Assembly: GCF_014898055.3 (NCBI RefSeq)
Contig: NW_023601322.1
Coordinates: forward strand, 6,157,312-6,221,311
Length of the DNA: 64,000 nucleotides
Reading direction: 5' to 3'
DNA from: Talpa occidentalis
Lineage: Eukaryota > Chordata > Mammalia > Eulipotyphla > Talpidae
Shown here: positions 10,689 to 20,640 of the stretch, one piece after another
Position numbering within the stretch: position 1 is the stretch's first letter
How the letters are laid out: every line of letters begins with the position of its first letter
The notes under the pieces: generated by a model
What the model was told of the DNA's origin: nothing
Database searches by the model: none
What the model saw: only the letters and a program-made list of their open reading frames with translations
Program-made: the position numbers and the translations under genes

Positions 10689-10772
10689 CTGCCACTTTTG
10701 CATATTTTATATCTCAACTGTTATTTTTGCACATCTTATTTCTCAATGCTGTCATTTTTGCACAAATATAGG
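10689..10772. repeat. Three-unit tandem repeat of about 30 bp
   Basis: Units begin at 10689, 10718 and 10749, each with the pattern CTGYYAYTTTTGCA. The first two continue into TCTCAA, and the third ends near 10772. The units have diverged. A 78-codon frame (10602-10838) runs through but looks incidental. Confidence 0.7.
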
Positions 10773-11439
10773 CCCCACTGCCAACAACCAATAACTAGAC
10801 TCTCAAATGCAACCTATTTTGCACCATCTTGTTTATGAATTTGTTATTTCCATGATCCAGATTTTTCCTAAAGCACTGTTATTTTTGAATAAGTTTGCTT
10901 CTTTTCAAAATTCAGACATTGCTTTAAGTGCCCTTAACTCTTAACAGCCTATATTTAAAAGTAAAACACAGACATTTGCAAAAAGGTAAATTTAACATTT
11001 TTGCTAAGGAGCATGCCTATTTTTGATGAGTCTTCATTGAATATACTGCCTCATCCTGGTCTAGGGGAGAAACAAATATTTATCCTCCACTTTTATCTAT
11101 TCTACATACAGATCTATTCTCTTACTCTATTTACATACATTCTCTTACTCTATGTACGCATATCCTCCATATACATTTGTGTATATATGTGCAGTTACAT
11201 ATCAAATATAATATGTATGATGAAAACGTAGTAATATAATTGTAGATATATGTATATATATATGTGTGTATCCGTGTGTGTATATGTTTTCTCGCCTCAA
11301 GGAAGGACAGAGGTGGCAATTTTCCTTTGTTAATTTACAGATAATCCCACGTTCAGCTCTCACTGAGTGTGCTCTGGCTTTATCAAGCCTCTTTTTCATA
11401 ATTTGTCACCCAAACAAATTCATTGTTCTCTTGAGATGC
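10773..11439. other. AT-rich DNA with short tandem duplications
   Basis: ATTCTCTTACTCTAT occurs near 11116 and again near 11139. A TATG/TGTA-rich microsatellite lies at about 11240-11288. No gene is recognised; frames here are short and compositionally biased. Confidence 0.5.
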
Positions 11440-12065
11440 TGCTCATTTCCTGGTGAGGTATGGGCGTCCCCATTACTCATTGTGCAAACATCTCCTCATC
11501 CATATCCAAAATATTTAATAACCCCCAAATAAATCTCCATACCCATAAATCATTCCCATTTTTCTCTACATCCAGACTTTGCAAACGCCTAATCTATTTT
11601 CGGTCCCTATGAAATTAACTATTAGCAGTATCTCATGTAAGTGCAATCATACAATTTTGTCCTTTTGTGTCTGGCTAATTTTAATTAGTGTTTTTACTTG
11701 GCAACATTTGCCAGGCTAATTTTACTTAGCATAATGTTCACTAGGCGTTCAGATTTTCTATGTATCAGAATTTCATTCTTTTTAATGTTCGAACAATATT
11801 CCATTGTAGGTACAAGCAACCTTTTCTTTATCTGTTTATCTGTCCAATGGGTTCTTGAATTATATCCTCATTTTACCTGTCGGGAATGAGGCTGCTATGA
11901 GTGTTGGTGGGTAGATATCTCCGAGCTACTGATCTGGTGCTACTGAAAACAGTATGGCAGTTCTTCAACAAGTTAAGCATAGAATGACATATAATCCAGC
12001 AATTCCACTTCTGGATATATAACCCAAATAATTGAAAACAGGGACTCATTAATATTTTATAAAAT
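11440..12065 (-). mobile_element. Old LINE-1 3' end with a 5' inversion, minus strand
   Basis: About 11440-11935 is antisense L1 3' end: TTTTGTCCTTTTGTGTCTGGC near 11656, TTTTACTTAGCATAATGTTCA near 11720, ATCAGAATTTCATTCTTTTTA near 11764, and GAGGCTGCTATGAGTG near 11887. At about 11940 the sequence flips to sense: GAAAACAGTATGGCAGTTCTT, AATCCAGCAATTCCACTTCTGG, TTGAAAACAGGGACTCATT. In L1 order the flipped block lies immediately upstream of the antisense block, as expected for a twin-primed insertion on the minus strand. No target-site duplication is discernible at this age. Confidence 0.65.
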
Positions 12066-12080
12066 ATGGTGGCACGTTCA

Positions 12081-12365
12081 CAGAAGGAAATTTTTTGGAG
12101 AAAGCTTTTCCAGCAAATCATTTAAACCTACTTCATCAATTTCACAGTAAACACTGTACAATGTATTTGATGTAGTGCCTGCCTTTCTATTTACTATTTT
12201 CTGCATTACATCTTCAGAAATCTGCATATTTTCAGTGTTTATAGTGTATGTTTGGTGGGAAGCAACAATATAAATGGAAGCCACGTGGTGAATACTGAAT
12301 GGATGTTGAACGCTAGAAGCTAACTTAGTGGGTGTCTGATATTTTTGTATTCCTATAGATATTCT
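12081..12365 (-). other. 95-codon open stretch of unknown nature
   Basis: The minus strand is open from 12365 (just after TAA at 12366-12368) to a TGA at 12078-12080. The only early start is a GTG at 12284, and the first in-frame ATG is well inside. The translation is less biased than most AT-rich frames here (for example SVYCEIDEVGLNDLLEKL), but I recognise no family. It abuts the inverted L1. A decayed retrocopy or chance are both possible. Confidence 0.25.
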
Positions 12366-12369
12366 TTAA

Positions 12370-12900
12370 CTCTGTCCTGGGGTGAGTGTATGTTACTTGG
12401 AAATGGTTAGATGCTTCAGTCTTTGTTGCTTAAGGTGTATTAGGTGGAACCAAAGTTTGCACAAGTGGGCGTCCTGCACTCATGAGGCAGGCCTGAGTGC
12501 CTCACTCATTGCCCCACTCATTGCCTGAGCGCCCCACTCATTGCCCAGTGAATTACCAGGTATTCTGGTCTGACAGAAGGAAGGGAGCGCTCTTCCTGGC
12601 CCAGTGTGGATCCAGGCTCTGTTCCTACCTTTGTGGGAAAGGTGTTTCTTATCTCAAGATTACAAAGGCTCTTTGTCAGGCATGCTGTCTCCTGTTATTC
12701 TGCCTCCTGGGAAGTGCACTCCCTGGCCCTGAGCTGTAGGCTGGATCTCCCAGGCCCAAGAAGTGCTCCCAGGGAAGCGAGCTGACAGGCCTCTCCAGTC
12801 TGTCAGGATTTCAGTCCATTGTTGCCAAAATACCAGTATCTGAAGACCATTATTTCATCAACATTTTGTCAAAAATGTGTGGTTGTTTCAAAAAGAATAC
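12370..12900. other. GC-elevated unexplained segment with CACTCATTGCC repeats
   Basis: CACTCATTGCC occurs three times between 12502 and 12545. Downstream sequence (GAAGGAAGGGAGCGCTCTTCC, TTATCTCAAGATTACAAAGG, GCATGCTGTCTCCTG) has the feel of an old LTR, but I could not match a family. The 80-codon frame 12497-12739 follows the repeats and is probably not coding. Confidence 0.35.
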
Positions 12901-12947
12901 AAATCTTTTTTTTTTTTTTTTTTTAATTCTATTTTGGCCTAAGTCTT

Positions 12948-13058
12948 TTGTGTGTGTGTGTGTGGGACACTCGCCGGTGGCCGGGGATTGAACTGGCGCT
13001 GCAGAGGCTGTAGCCTCGCAACCCAGCGCTCAACTGCTGCACCACCAGGGGAGGCCCT
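12948..13058 (-). mobile_element. tRNA-derived SINE, short form, with (GT)n tail
   Basis: The complement reads GGGCCTCCCCTGGTGGTGCAG, then a box B-like AGTTCAATCCCCGGCCACC, and GTGTCCC, then a tail of (AC)n plus A. The element stops where long copies would continue into CACATGGC. CCTAAGTCTT flanks it at 12938-12947 and 13061-13070, so the short length is not due to later deletion of flanking DNA. Its tail has become a CA microsatellite. Confidence 0.9.
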
Positions 13059-13070
13059 GTCCTAAGTCTT

Positions 13071-13564
13071 AAGCAATTTACTTAACATCTCTGTGCTTAC
13101 AATTTCTGTCTATAAATTTGAGAGAAAGATAATCTATTCCTAAAGGTTTTCTGAAATAACTGATTTGGTTAACATGTGGAAAGCATTTGCAGCTCTATTT
13201 GATATTTGCTAAGGACTCAATAAGTATTCATTTCTATTAACAAGGTGAAGAAGTTTGCATTAGCGTAATTATATAGTGTTTTAATATTTTGTTTCTTTCA
13301 GCTTTGCAACTAGAGCTCCACAGGTGAATTGATGTCTTAGGGGTGGAATCTCCACAATCTGTGTGATTTTATTAGCTTGATTCAATTGCATCAGATATAA
13401 AACACTTTAATTAAGGTGTTTAGCTTAACTGAACTTTCAAATATTTGTGCACCATATATCTGGCTTTGAAATTAATTATAAATTAATCTATTCAAACATT
13501 TTTGACCAAGATTTAAAAAGCAATGTTTTCGACAGACAAACTCACAATTGCATTTATTATTAAG
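13071..13564. other. Anonymous DNA
   Basis: No gene or recognised repeat. Confidence 0.5.
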
Positions 13565-13680
13565 CATTTAGAATTTTTATTTTTTATATTATTTTATTGA
13601 GGTGATATTGACTTACAACACTATATGTGATTCAAAGTTATGCTTTATAGTTATGACCCACACATTAAATATGTTTCAAG
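13565..13680 (-). mobile_element. LINE-1 3' UTR fragment, antisense
   Basis: TTATTTTATTGAGGTGATATTG followed by ACTTACAACACTATATGTG is the familiar antisense form of a mammalian L1 3' terminus. Only about 115 bp is recognisable. Confidence 0.5.
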
Positions 13681-14592
13681 TTAGTTAGTGCTGCTTTACT
13701 TTATCATTAATTAGCACTTTTAGCTGTCACATTCTGAAAAGAACAACAGATAAAAATATGTATCTAATAAATTTTACATATCTTGTCATTGGGAAGCACT
13801 TAATTGGGAAGTAAAATATTTTTGTAGAGGATCACAAAATTAAAGTATGCAGTAAGCAAAAGTGGTTTGTTCTGTCTTTTTTTGTTGTTAAGACATTGGA
13901 GTTCTTCTTGACGGGAAGGCTAAAGGTTTCAACTTACTAATTTCAACATAGCATGCTGAAATCCCATCTCGATCTGTTTTAAAATTTCTCCATTCAATTC
14001 CATTATTGCAATCATTTACTTGACATTAAAATGTTACGCTTTGTATGAAGATATATGATCGCATGCATCATTACAGACTTTCAGTCACAGCTAGGGTTTC
14101 TCACAATAAGGCTGATTGCTAAGGCATCCCAATGGTCCCTATACCTTTATATCTTTTAAGCAGTCTTTGATTAACCTCTCTTAATTTTTTACAAAAAATA
14201 GTAAGGCAAGCAAAAATGTATAAAACTCAAAAATGACTGAAAGCAAATGCTGAAGAGCAAGTTATTATCAGATCTTAGGGAAATTTATAGTACTTACTGA
14301 AATATTTAGAGTCATCCGGCAATGAAGCATTGAGTGAATTAACTTTATTGAATGGAGTAGCAGATACTTTTCTATTGGTAAAAATTAAGGCCAACCAGGA
14401 AAAATGGAATTTATCCCAAGAAGAAAAGATTGACTTAATGTTTACTAATTGATCAGTATTATTCACCATATAATCTAAAATGGAAGAAAATCCCATGGAG
14501 GCATCTCAGTAGACGGGAAAAAAGTGGCAAAATATGATATTCATTAATATGGATTTTTAGCAAAATAGAAATAGTATGCAGCAGTTTGTTTT
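13681..14592. other. Anonymous DNA
   Basis: No gene or recognised repeat. The 73-codon minus-strand frame at 14275-14496 shows no motif. Confidence 0.5.
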
Positions 14593-14607
14593 AAGAGGCT
14601 CTACAAA

Positions 14608-14717
14608 GGGCCTCCCCTGGTGGCGCAGTGGTTGAGCATTGGGCTGCGAGGCTGCCTGCTGCCTGGTTCGTTCCCGGCCACCAGCGAGGGTCCCAAAAAA
14701 AAAAAAAAAAAAAAAAG
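14608..14717 (+). mobile_element. tRNA-derived SINE, short form
   Basis: GGGCCTCCCCTGGTGGCGCAG with box A TGGCGCAGTGG, a somewhat shortened middle, box B-like GGTTCGTTCCC, then GGCCACCAGCGAGGGTCCC running directly into poly(A). A perfect 15-bp duplication, AAGAGGCTCTACAAA, lies at 14593-14607 and 14718-14732. With complete ends and duplication, this shows that the roughly 90-bp short form is a real transposition unit, not a fragment. Confidence 0.95.
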
Positions 14718-14732
14718 AAGAGGCTCTACAAA

Positions 14733-15457
14733 AACCCACAGGAAATATGTTTAAGTGATTCCCTGAAATATAAATGAATGTATGAATTTCTATTAACATA
14801 TTTTCTTTTCAACATTGCATTAGAAGCTCTAATATGCCCATTAAGGAAAGAAAAAGAAAAAAAAATAGATGGAAAAACAATAAACAGAAATTATAGGAAT
14901 CGGCCCAATGAGAGAGAAGCGGGGAGATGAAAACAAAGATGTGAGGGAGCACAGGGCCTGTGGGGTGGACTATGGTGTCTCTGGGGAGGGGTCCACTATG
15001 GAAGCTTCATCCGAAGGCGGGGATGCTGCACTTCTCTGGTGTAAATAGTGATGTACCCAGTATTAACTCAATAGCAATATTTGAAAATATAATGAAATAA
15101 AAAAATAAATTAAAATACACATAGCTAAGGAAACTGAGGACTAGTAAAGGCACCAACAGAATATACAGAAGATTATATAAAATAAAAATGGAATTAGGAA
15201 TTTTGAAGTAAAATTTAAAATTTGTCTGATATAGTAATAACAATTAAAATATACACTAACATATTTTAAATCATTCAAAAAATCTTCAAGTACCTGGGCA
15301 CACATAGAATAGAAGATATAAAGGATATTTTCTAGAAACACTACAAGTATTATTTAAGAATTAATAGAAAACTCCATGTAGGTTTGTTTTGCGGGTAAGA
15401 AGACTCAAGATTGTTAACAGATGTTTTCATTTGCTCTCCATATAGTGCAATTTCAAT
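14733..15457. other. AT-rich anonymous DNA
   Basis: A G-rich patch at 14930-15030 (GGGGAGATG, GTGGGGTGGAC, GGGGAGGGGTCC) may be a diverged L1 3' UTR because A-rich sequence follows, but I cannot confirm it. No gene. Confidence 0.4.
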
Positions 15458-15473
15458 AAGAATGTCATTGACG

Positions 15474-15735
15474 GGGCCTCCCCGGTGGTGCTGGGGATAA
15501 AGTCTCAGGGCTATCAAACTATCACCAAGCCACTGCTGCATGAGTTCGACGCAGGGAAAAACCCGCATGGCACAGCAGACCTCTCCTGTCTCGCCTGCTG
15601 ATCCCCTCAGCAGTGTATTTCAGTAGATCTGCCTGTTCTGCTCCCCACTCTGTCTCTAATGAATCTTCTCACTCCCCCACATCTCTGGCCTACACCCCAA
15701 TTCTTGTATGCATAAATAAATAAATCTTTTTTAAA
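15474..15735 (+). mobile_element. tRNA-derived SINE, long form, head variant I (diverged)
   Basis: Starts GGGCCTCCCCGGTGGTGCTGG, contains GTCTCAGGGCTATCA (variant I head), the CATGGCACAGCAGACCTCTCC body and an ATAAATAAATAAATC tail. The flanking repeats AAGAATGTCATTGA (15458-15471) and AAGAATATCATTAA (15736-15749) match at 12 of 14 positions. The head contains a small internal duplication (CTATCAAACTATCACC). Confidence 0.92.
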
Positions 15736-15789
15736 AAGAATATCATTAAGTTTGGAGATACTGTGAAACTTATTGCAAAACTTTTATGA

Positions 15790-16395
15790 AAATTCAGCAG
15801 ATCAAGAATTGGAGGTCATATAGAATAATATTTAAAGGCATTATAAGTTTAGTATTTTGAAGAATGGCAATGGCACAATGAACATAGGAATACATGGGAC
15901 ACACTCCTTCACCAGACTCCCCAAGACATGACTGAATGACTTTCAACAAAGATACAGGGCAATCCAGGGTGAAGGGCTTCTCTTTTTAATAAATGGTAGA
16001 GGGTCAATTGGAAATCCATATGAAAAGAAATGAACATTGACTCTTACCTAATATCATCACAAAAATCAATTCCAGATGGACTACAGCCATCTGTGAAACA
16101 TAAGCCAATGCAAACCTCCAGGAAGAAGCATCACTGAGAATTCATGAACCTGAATTGTGTTTTATAAAGAAATTCAAAAACAATGACCATAATGGAAAGA
16201 TTAATAAATTGAGATTCATGAATATGAATCTCAGAAGTCTACTACACTTTGGGAGAAAAATAAAACAACACCATTAAGAGAAGTAAAGGACAAACGCAAA
16301 TTGGGAGGAGGAGATATTTACAATAAATACATTGAATGAGTATCTCGTTTCTGAATATGTAACAATACATAGAAATCATGACAAAGCGACAGGAA
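15790..16395 (+). mobile_element. Old LINE-1 ORF2 fragment, sense
   Basis: Ordered matches to the distal part of L1 ORF2: TTTCAACAAAGATACAGGGCA, TCAATTGGAAATCCATATG, CCAGATGGACTACAG, ACACCATTAAGAGAAGTAAA, TTTACAATAAATACATTGAATG. Frames are broken throughout. It is directly followed by an antisense L1. Confidence 0.6.
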
Positions 16396-16399
16396 AAGG

Positions 16400-17640
16400 A
16401 GTTTCAGTTTGCACTGTTACGAATAAATCTGTGCATCTGTGAACACATTCTACAAATCTTTCATGGACAAACATCTCTTGGGGGTGGGGGGCAGAAAATA
16501 CCTAGAAATGCATTGGCTGGAGTTTAAAGATGGTTATTATTTAACATTTTAAGAAAGAAACAACTGTTTCCTAAATTGTGCCATTTTATATTCTCAATAG
16601 CAGTGTTTTACAGTTTCAATTGCTCACACCCTTGCCATGCTTATCTTTTCCACTTTGGATATTTTAATATATTTGTAATCGTTTCACATTGTGATAATTG
16701 GTCTGCTAGCCTCCAGCCTCCGTTCATTTCTTCTTTACGATAAAAACATATGTTTTGGTGAAGTGCTTACTTAAAAACTGTGCACTTTCAAAGATGGTTG
16801 TTATACTATGGAGTTTTGAGGGTATTTTTAATATTCTGGATGTTCTTTCATAAATCTGATTCTCAAATATTTTCTTCCAACCTGTGGCATTTGTCCATTA
16901 TCCCTACCAAGTTATTTTTGTTTGGAAGTTCTGAATTTGATGAAAATTTTTTTTTTTTTCCTTTCCGGATGGTAATTTTGGTGTCAGATCACATAAATAT
17001 GTGTTCAACCCAAAGTCACACAAATATGCTCCCATATTATATTCCAGAAGTTTTTCTTATTTTCGGTTTTCTATTTATGTGTATGTTTCATCTTAAGTTA
17101 AATTTTGTCTTGAGTAAGACACGGATAGAAATCACTTTTTTAAATTTCAGGGTAACCAATTACTCTAACACCATCTGCTAGAAATACTGTTTTTCTTCAC
17201 TGATGTCTCTTTGCAACTTTGCTGCACATCAACTGACGGTGTATGTGAAGATTAGCTTCATATTGTTCCCCGATTAATCTGTCCACTATTTACCAATAGC
17301 GCAATACTACATAATCTCGAGCAATGTAGCTTTATGTTTTCAAATACGATGATAGTGCAAGTTCCTCAACTTTATCTTATTTTAAATATTTTGATTATTT
17401 TCATTTTCAAATTTGCATATACTTTAGTATGAGCTTGGCAAGTTCTATGAAAATATCTACATGAATTTTGACTATTTTTGTTAAATTTAGGGAGAATTCA
17501 CATCTTTCACGGACTATGGTATATTTATATACACTTAAATTGTTTGTTAATGCTGATTTTGTAAATGTTAGTGTATAAATGCTACTTTGGCCTAGACACT
17601 GACTTAAATAATTTACAGGACACACTTTATTCAATTATCA
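16400..17640 (-). mobile_element. Old LINE-1 ORF2/3' fragment, antisense
   Basis: Antisense L1 motifs run in order: TTGTGCCATTTTATATTCTCAA near 16576, CACACCCTTGCCATGCTTATC near 16625, CACATTGTGATAATTGGTC near 16685, TTTTGGTGTCAGATCACATA near 16976, and AGCTTGGCAAGTTCTATGAAA near 17432. The 133-codon frame at 16780-17181 is a relic frame in this antisense L1, not a gene. Confidence 0.6.
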
Positions 17641-19350
17641 AGATAATTTCATGTAACATGAAATAAATACAAACTTCTTTATTAATTATAAATAAATCTT
17701 TCTTAGATATAATTCTCTACACATTTAAAGTAAATTTAAATACCTTGATTATGCATCATTCTCCTTCCCACACTAAGTTTACTTAGTTTTTCACTTATTC
17801 TACTTCATCATGATGTAGATGTGTAATTTTTGGCACAGTGTAGTGGTGACTGAGCTCATTTATCTCCTGTGGGTATCAAACAGTGGTCGTGAAGTTTTTG
17901 AATGAATATAAAACAAGTATGGTATGTGTACTTAACACATGCTCTGTCTCAGTTACACAGCCTTATTTAAAAGTACTCCTGAGTTCATGGAAACCTGTGT
18001 CATTATGTTTTTATTTTTGCTTTGAATACCATATGTTCAACTATCATACATGTTTTGAGATCCATAAAAGTATTTGAAATGTATGAAGAAGTTCTATGTC
18101 TGAGAAGATTGTATATGTCTGCTTAGGTGATGGTAGAGTTTCGAAGATGGATTAAGTCTGCCTTTGAGACTTCACAGCAGGATTTTTGTCAATATCCCAG
18201 ATTTGAAGGCCAACTTGATAGTTGCGACCCCCAGCCATATCTCTTTCTGGGTCAGCAGCAGAATTTTAGTAAAAATACTAAGTTTAGAGTGGTAATTTCT
18301 TAAAACGTGTGGGCTTAGTAGTAATAGTTTTCCTGTCACAAAAATATTTTTAACAAATTTGAGCTAAATCAGAAAGTAAGTACCTTCTGTTTGAGAAATT
18401 GACCTGCAGCGCAGAAAACAAAATAACCAAAACCAAAGAACAAACAAAACAAAAAGAAAGTCTTAGACAATCAAATCCAACTGGAGTTTACCAGAACATG
18501 TTCGGGAGACGGGGAGGGAGTTCATTGGCTAAAAGGGGCAAGTGTTTGGTGGTGGGAACCAGATCCTGGAGCTGAACATAAGGTAGCAAATACAGAAGCT
18601 GATTTATAATTCTCCCCTATGTAGTTTGTAAATCAACATTCAATGTAGAAGTTATAAAAATAAAATCCAATGGAAAATAATTATTAAAATGAAAACTATT
18701 TTTTAAAATAGAAAATACTTATATAAAACATTATTAAAACTTCTTTTGGTTAATGTTTAAATTATGTCATCATCAGATTATTTTTTCCAAGGACAGAATT
18801 GGCATTCATGGCAGGCCTTTGAAGCTCAGGTTTGGCTGGCACGTGGAACTCAGCTACCTCCTGTCCATACCACTGTTTCTCACTGATGCACATTTGAAAT
18901 GTAGCGGGATGCTATTTTCCCTTATCCAGTTCACCTGGTTTTCCAATTGCTTTTCGTATCTTGTTCCCTGTAGCTTTTCATTTCTTCCCAATCGAAAGCA
19001 AGAATGTCTCAGCGTGAGAGACTGCTGTTTATTTGCAGGTCAGCTATTTTCTCTGGTAAAAGTGGTTTTCACTTTGTTTGATGTTTGGTTCCTCTGGTCC
19101 TGGATTAAATATGATGAATGGCAAACTACTAACTTGTGCCATGTTTTATGTGCCATATTATTGTCCCTCATTTAACACAGCTTAACTATTTTTAAAAGCA
19201 GGTTAGATTAACAACCTGTATAATCACTTAAAAGGTCAGAATAAAGTTATAATTTGGATGGTCTATTATTATTGCACATACTGAAAATGCAGGACGTTCT
19301 GTCTAGATTATCTGCTTTGCTCTTTCATGTTGTGCAGAGTTAGCCAGGTA
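17641..19350. other. Anonymous DNA with one 140-codon frame
   Basis: A frame of 140 codons at 18753-19175 (plus) is among the longest in the window but has no domain, and its start context and neighbours give no support for a gene. An A-rich patch lies at 18415-18465. No repeat is recognised. Confidence 0.4.
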
Positions 19351-19366
19351 TGTATGGATGCTTTTA
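19351..19366 (+). repeat. SINE target-site duplication, left copy
   Basis: TGTATGGATGCTTTTA is repeated exactly at 19651-19666. Confidence 0.95.
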
Positions 19367-19650
19367 TTATTTTTTATTTTTATTTTTTTAAAGATTTATT
19401 TATTTATTTATGCATACAAGAACTGGTGTGCAGGCAAGAGGTGTGGGGGTGAGAGGATTCACCAGAGACAGAGTGGGGAGCAGATCAGGCAGATCCACTG
19501 AAATACACTGCTGAGGGGAGCAGCAGGAGAGACAGGAGAGGTCTGCTGCGCCGTGTGAGTAGCTCCCTGGCCAGGGATTGAACTCATGCTGCAGAGGCTG
19601 CGGACAGCTTTACAGTGCTGCGCTCAACCCCTGTGCCACCAGGGAGGCCC
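19367..19650 (-). mobile_element. tRNA-derived SINE, long form, head variant II
   Basis: In minus orientation the element starts GGGCCTCCCTGGTGGCACAGG, has GCAGCCTCTGCAGCATGAG, a box B-like AGTTCAATCCC, the GCAGACCTCTCCTGTCTCTCC body, and ends ATGCATAAATAAATAAATAAATC with an A-rich tail (plus strand T-rich at 19367-19400). Perfect 16-bp duplications flank it at 19351-19366 and 19651-19666. Confidence 0.96.
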
Positions 19651-19702
19651 TGTATGGATGCTTTTAGCTCAGTGAACAAATCTAGGAGGACCTTGATTGA
19701 AA

Positions 19703-19724
19703 ACACACACACACACACACACAC
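19703..19724. repeat. (AC)11 microsatellite
   Basis: Uninterrupted AC dinucleotide repeat. Confidence 0.95.
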
Positions 19725-20315
19725 CCCTTACTAATTATATGCTGCCTATTTTAAGCTTGCTTTATATATAAAGTCATAAGATTCTAGGATGAAGGATAAA
19801 CTAATATAACATAGTCACATTCCACAGAAGATAACTGGAGCGGAAATTAATATTAGACAAAGTAGTTTTCTGGGGACAGAATATTGTCGAAGATAAAGTG
19901 ATTATTTTGAGTTTCCCTCTTTCCCTCTCTCCTCCCTGCCTCCTCCCTTCCTTGACGCTCCACATCACCATCACCTCTCATTTAATTCTTAAGAACCAGA
20001 ATCCCTTTCGTGACTTGGGCCATTTGGAAGCTCGTACGGGCTTTACGTTTCTTACAAAATGAATAAGGCAAATCCATTGACCTCCTACACTGCTCTGTAT
20101 CTGTTTTTGGATGTAATGGGCACATGATCAAACTCCTCTAGTGTCCTAAAACAAAGCATATTGGGAACAAATACAACATCTCTTTGAAATAGTTGTTCCC
20201 CAAATAAACCAACTGAAATGACCAATATCCTTGGAGAATGTAAAGGATTCAGTCAAGTTCCTCATTCTTATGTTTCATTTTTTGAAAATTGACAATTCAC
20301 TTGCAACAAGGGTCA
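19725..20315. other. Anonymous DNA
   Basis: Contains a C/T-rich patch at 19915-19955 (TTTCCCTCTCTCCTCCCTGCC). No gene or repeat is recognised. Confidence 0.5.
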
Positions 20316-20319
20316 CACT

Positions 20320-20640
20320 TCCAGCAGCATTATAACCGTGGAAGAATGCCAGGCAGTGCTAGGACCACTGAACCATACCAGCCAAGGTCACAGGGGTCAG
20401 GGAACTAGAGAGAAGCAAGTCTGATGTCGACTTCACACTCTGTGCCCACGCGCCGCTGGTGCTGATGCCTTGTGGGAAAAGAGACCAAGGAGATGATGTC
20501 AGTAAAGGCCCAAGAGCCAAGCAGCACTTGCAGCACCTGACAGTGCAGAGAAGGGGGCAGGACTGAGGCCAGGATCCCAGGTAAGCGGCGGCCCTGTGAA
20601 TAGCTCAGGCTTTTAAAGGAGACCCCTTAAGGTAAAAATT
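20320..20640. other. GC-elevated segment with an exon-like edge
   Basis: This stretch is more GC-rich than its surroundings and includes GACTGAGGCCAGGATCCCAG followed directly by GTAAGC at 20581, a good 5' splice-site match. No matching acceptor or open frame was established, so an exon is only a possibility. Confidence 0.25.

Noticed and set aside
16780..17181. 133-codon plus-strand frame
   Set aside because: It sits in antisense L1 ORF2 and contains a T-run-encoded phenylalanine stretch; not a gene.
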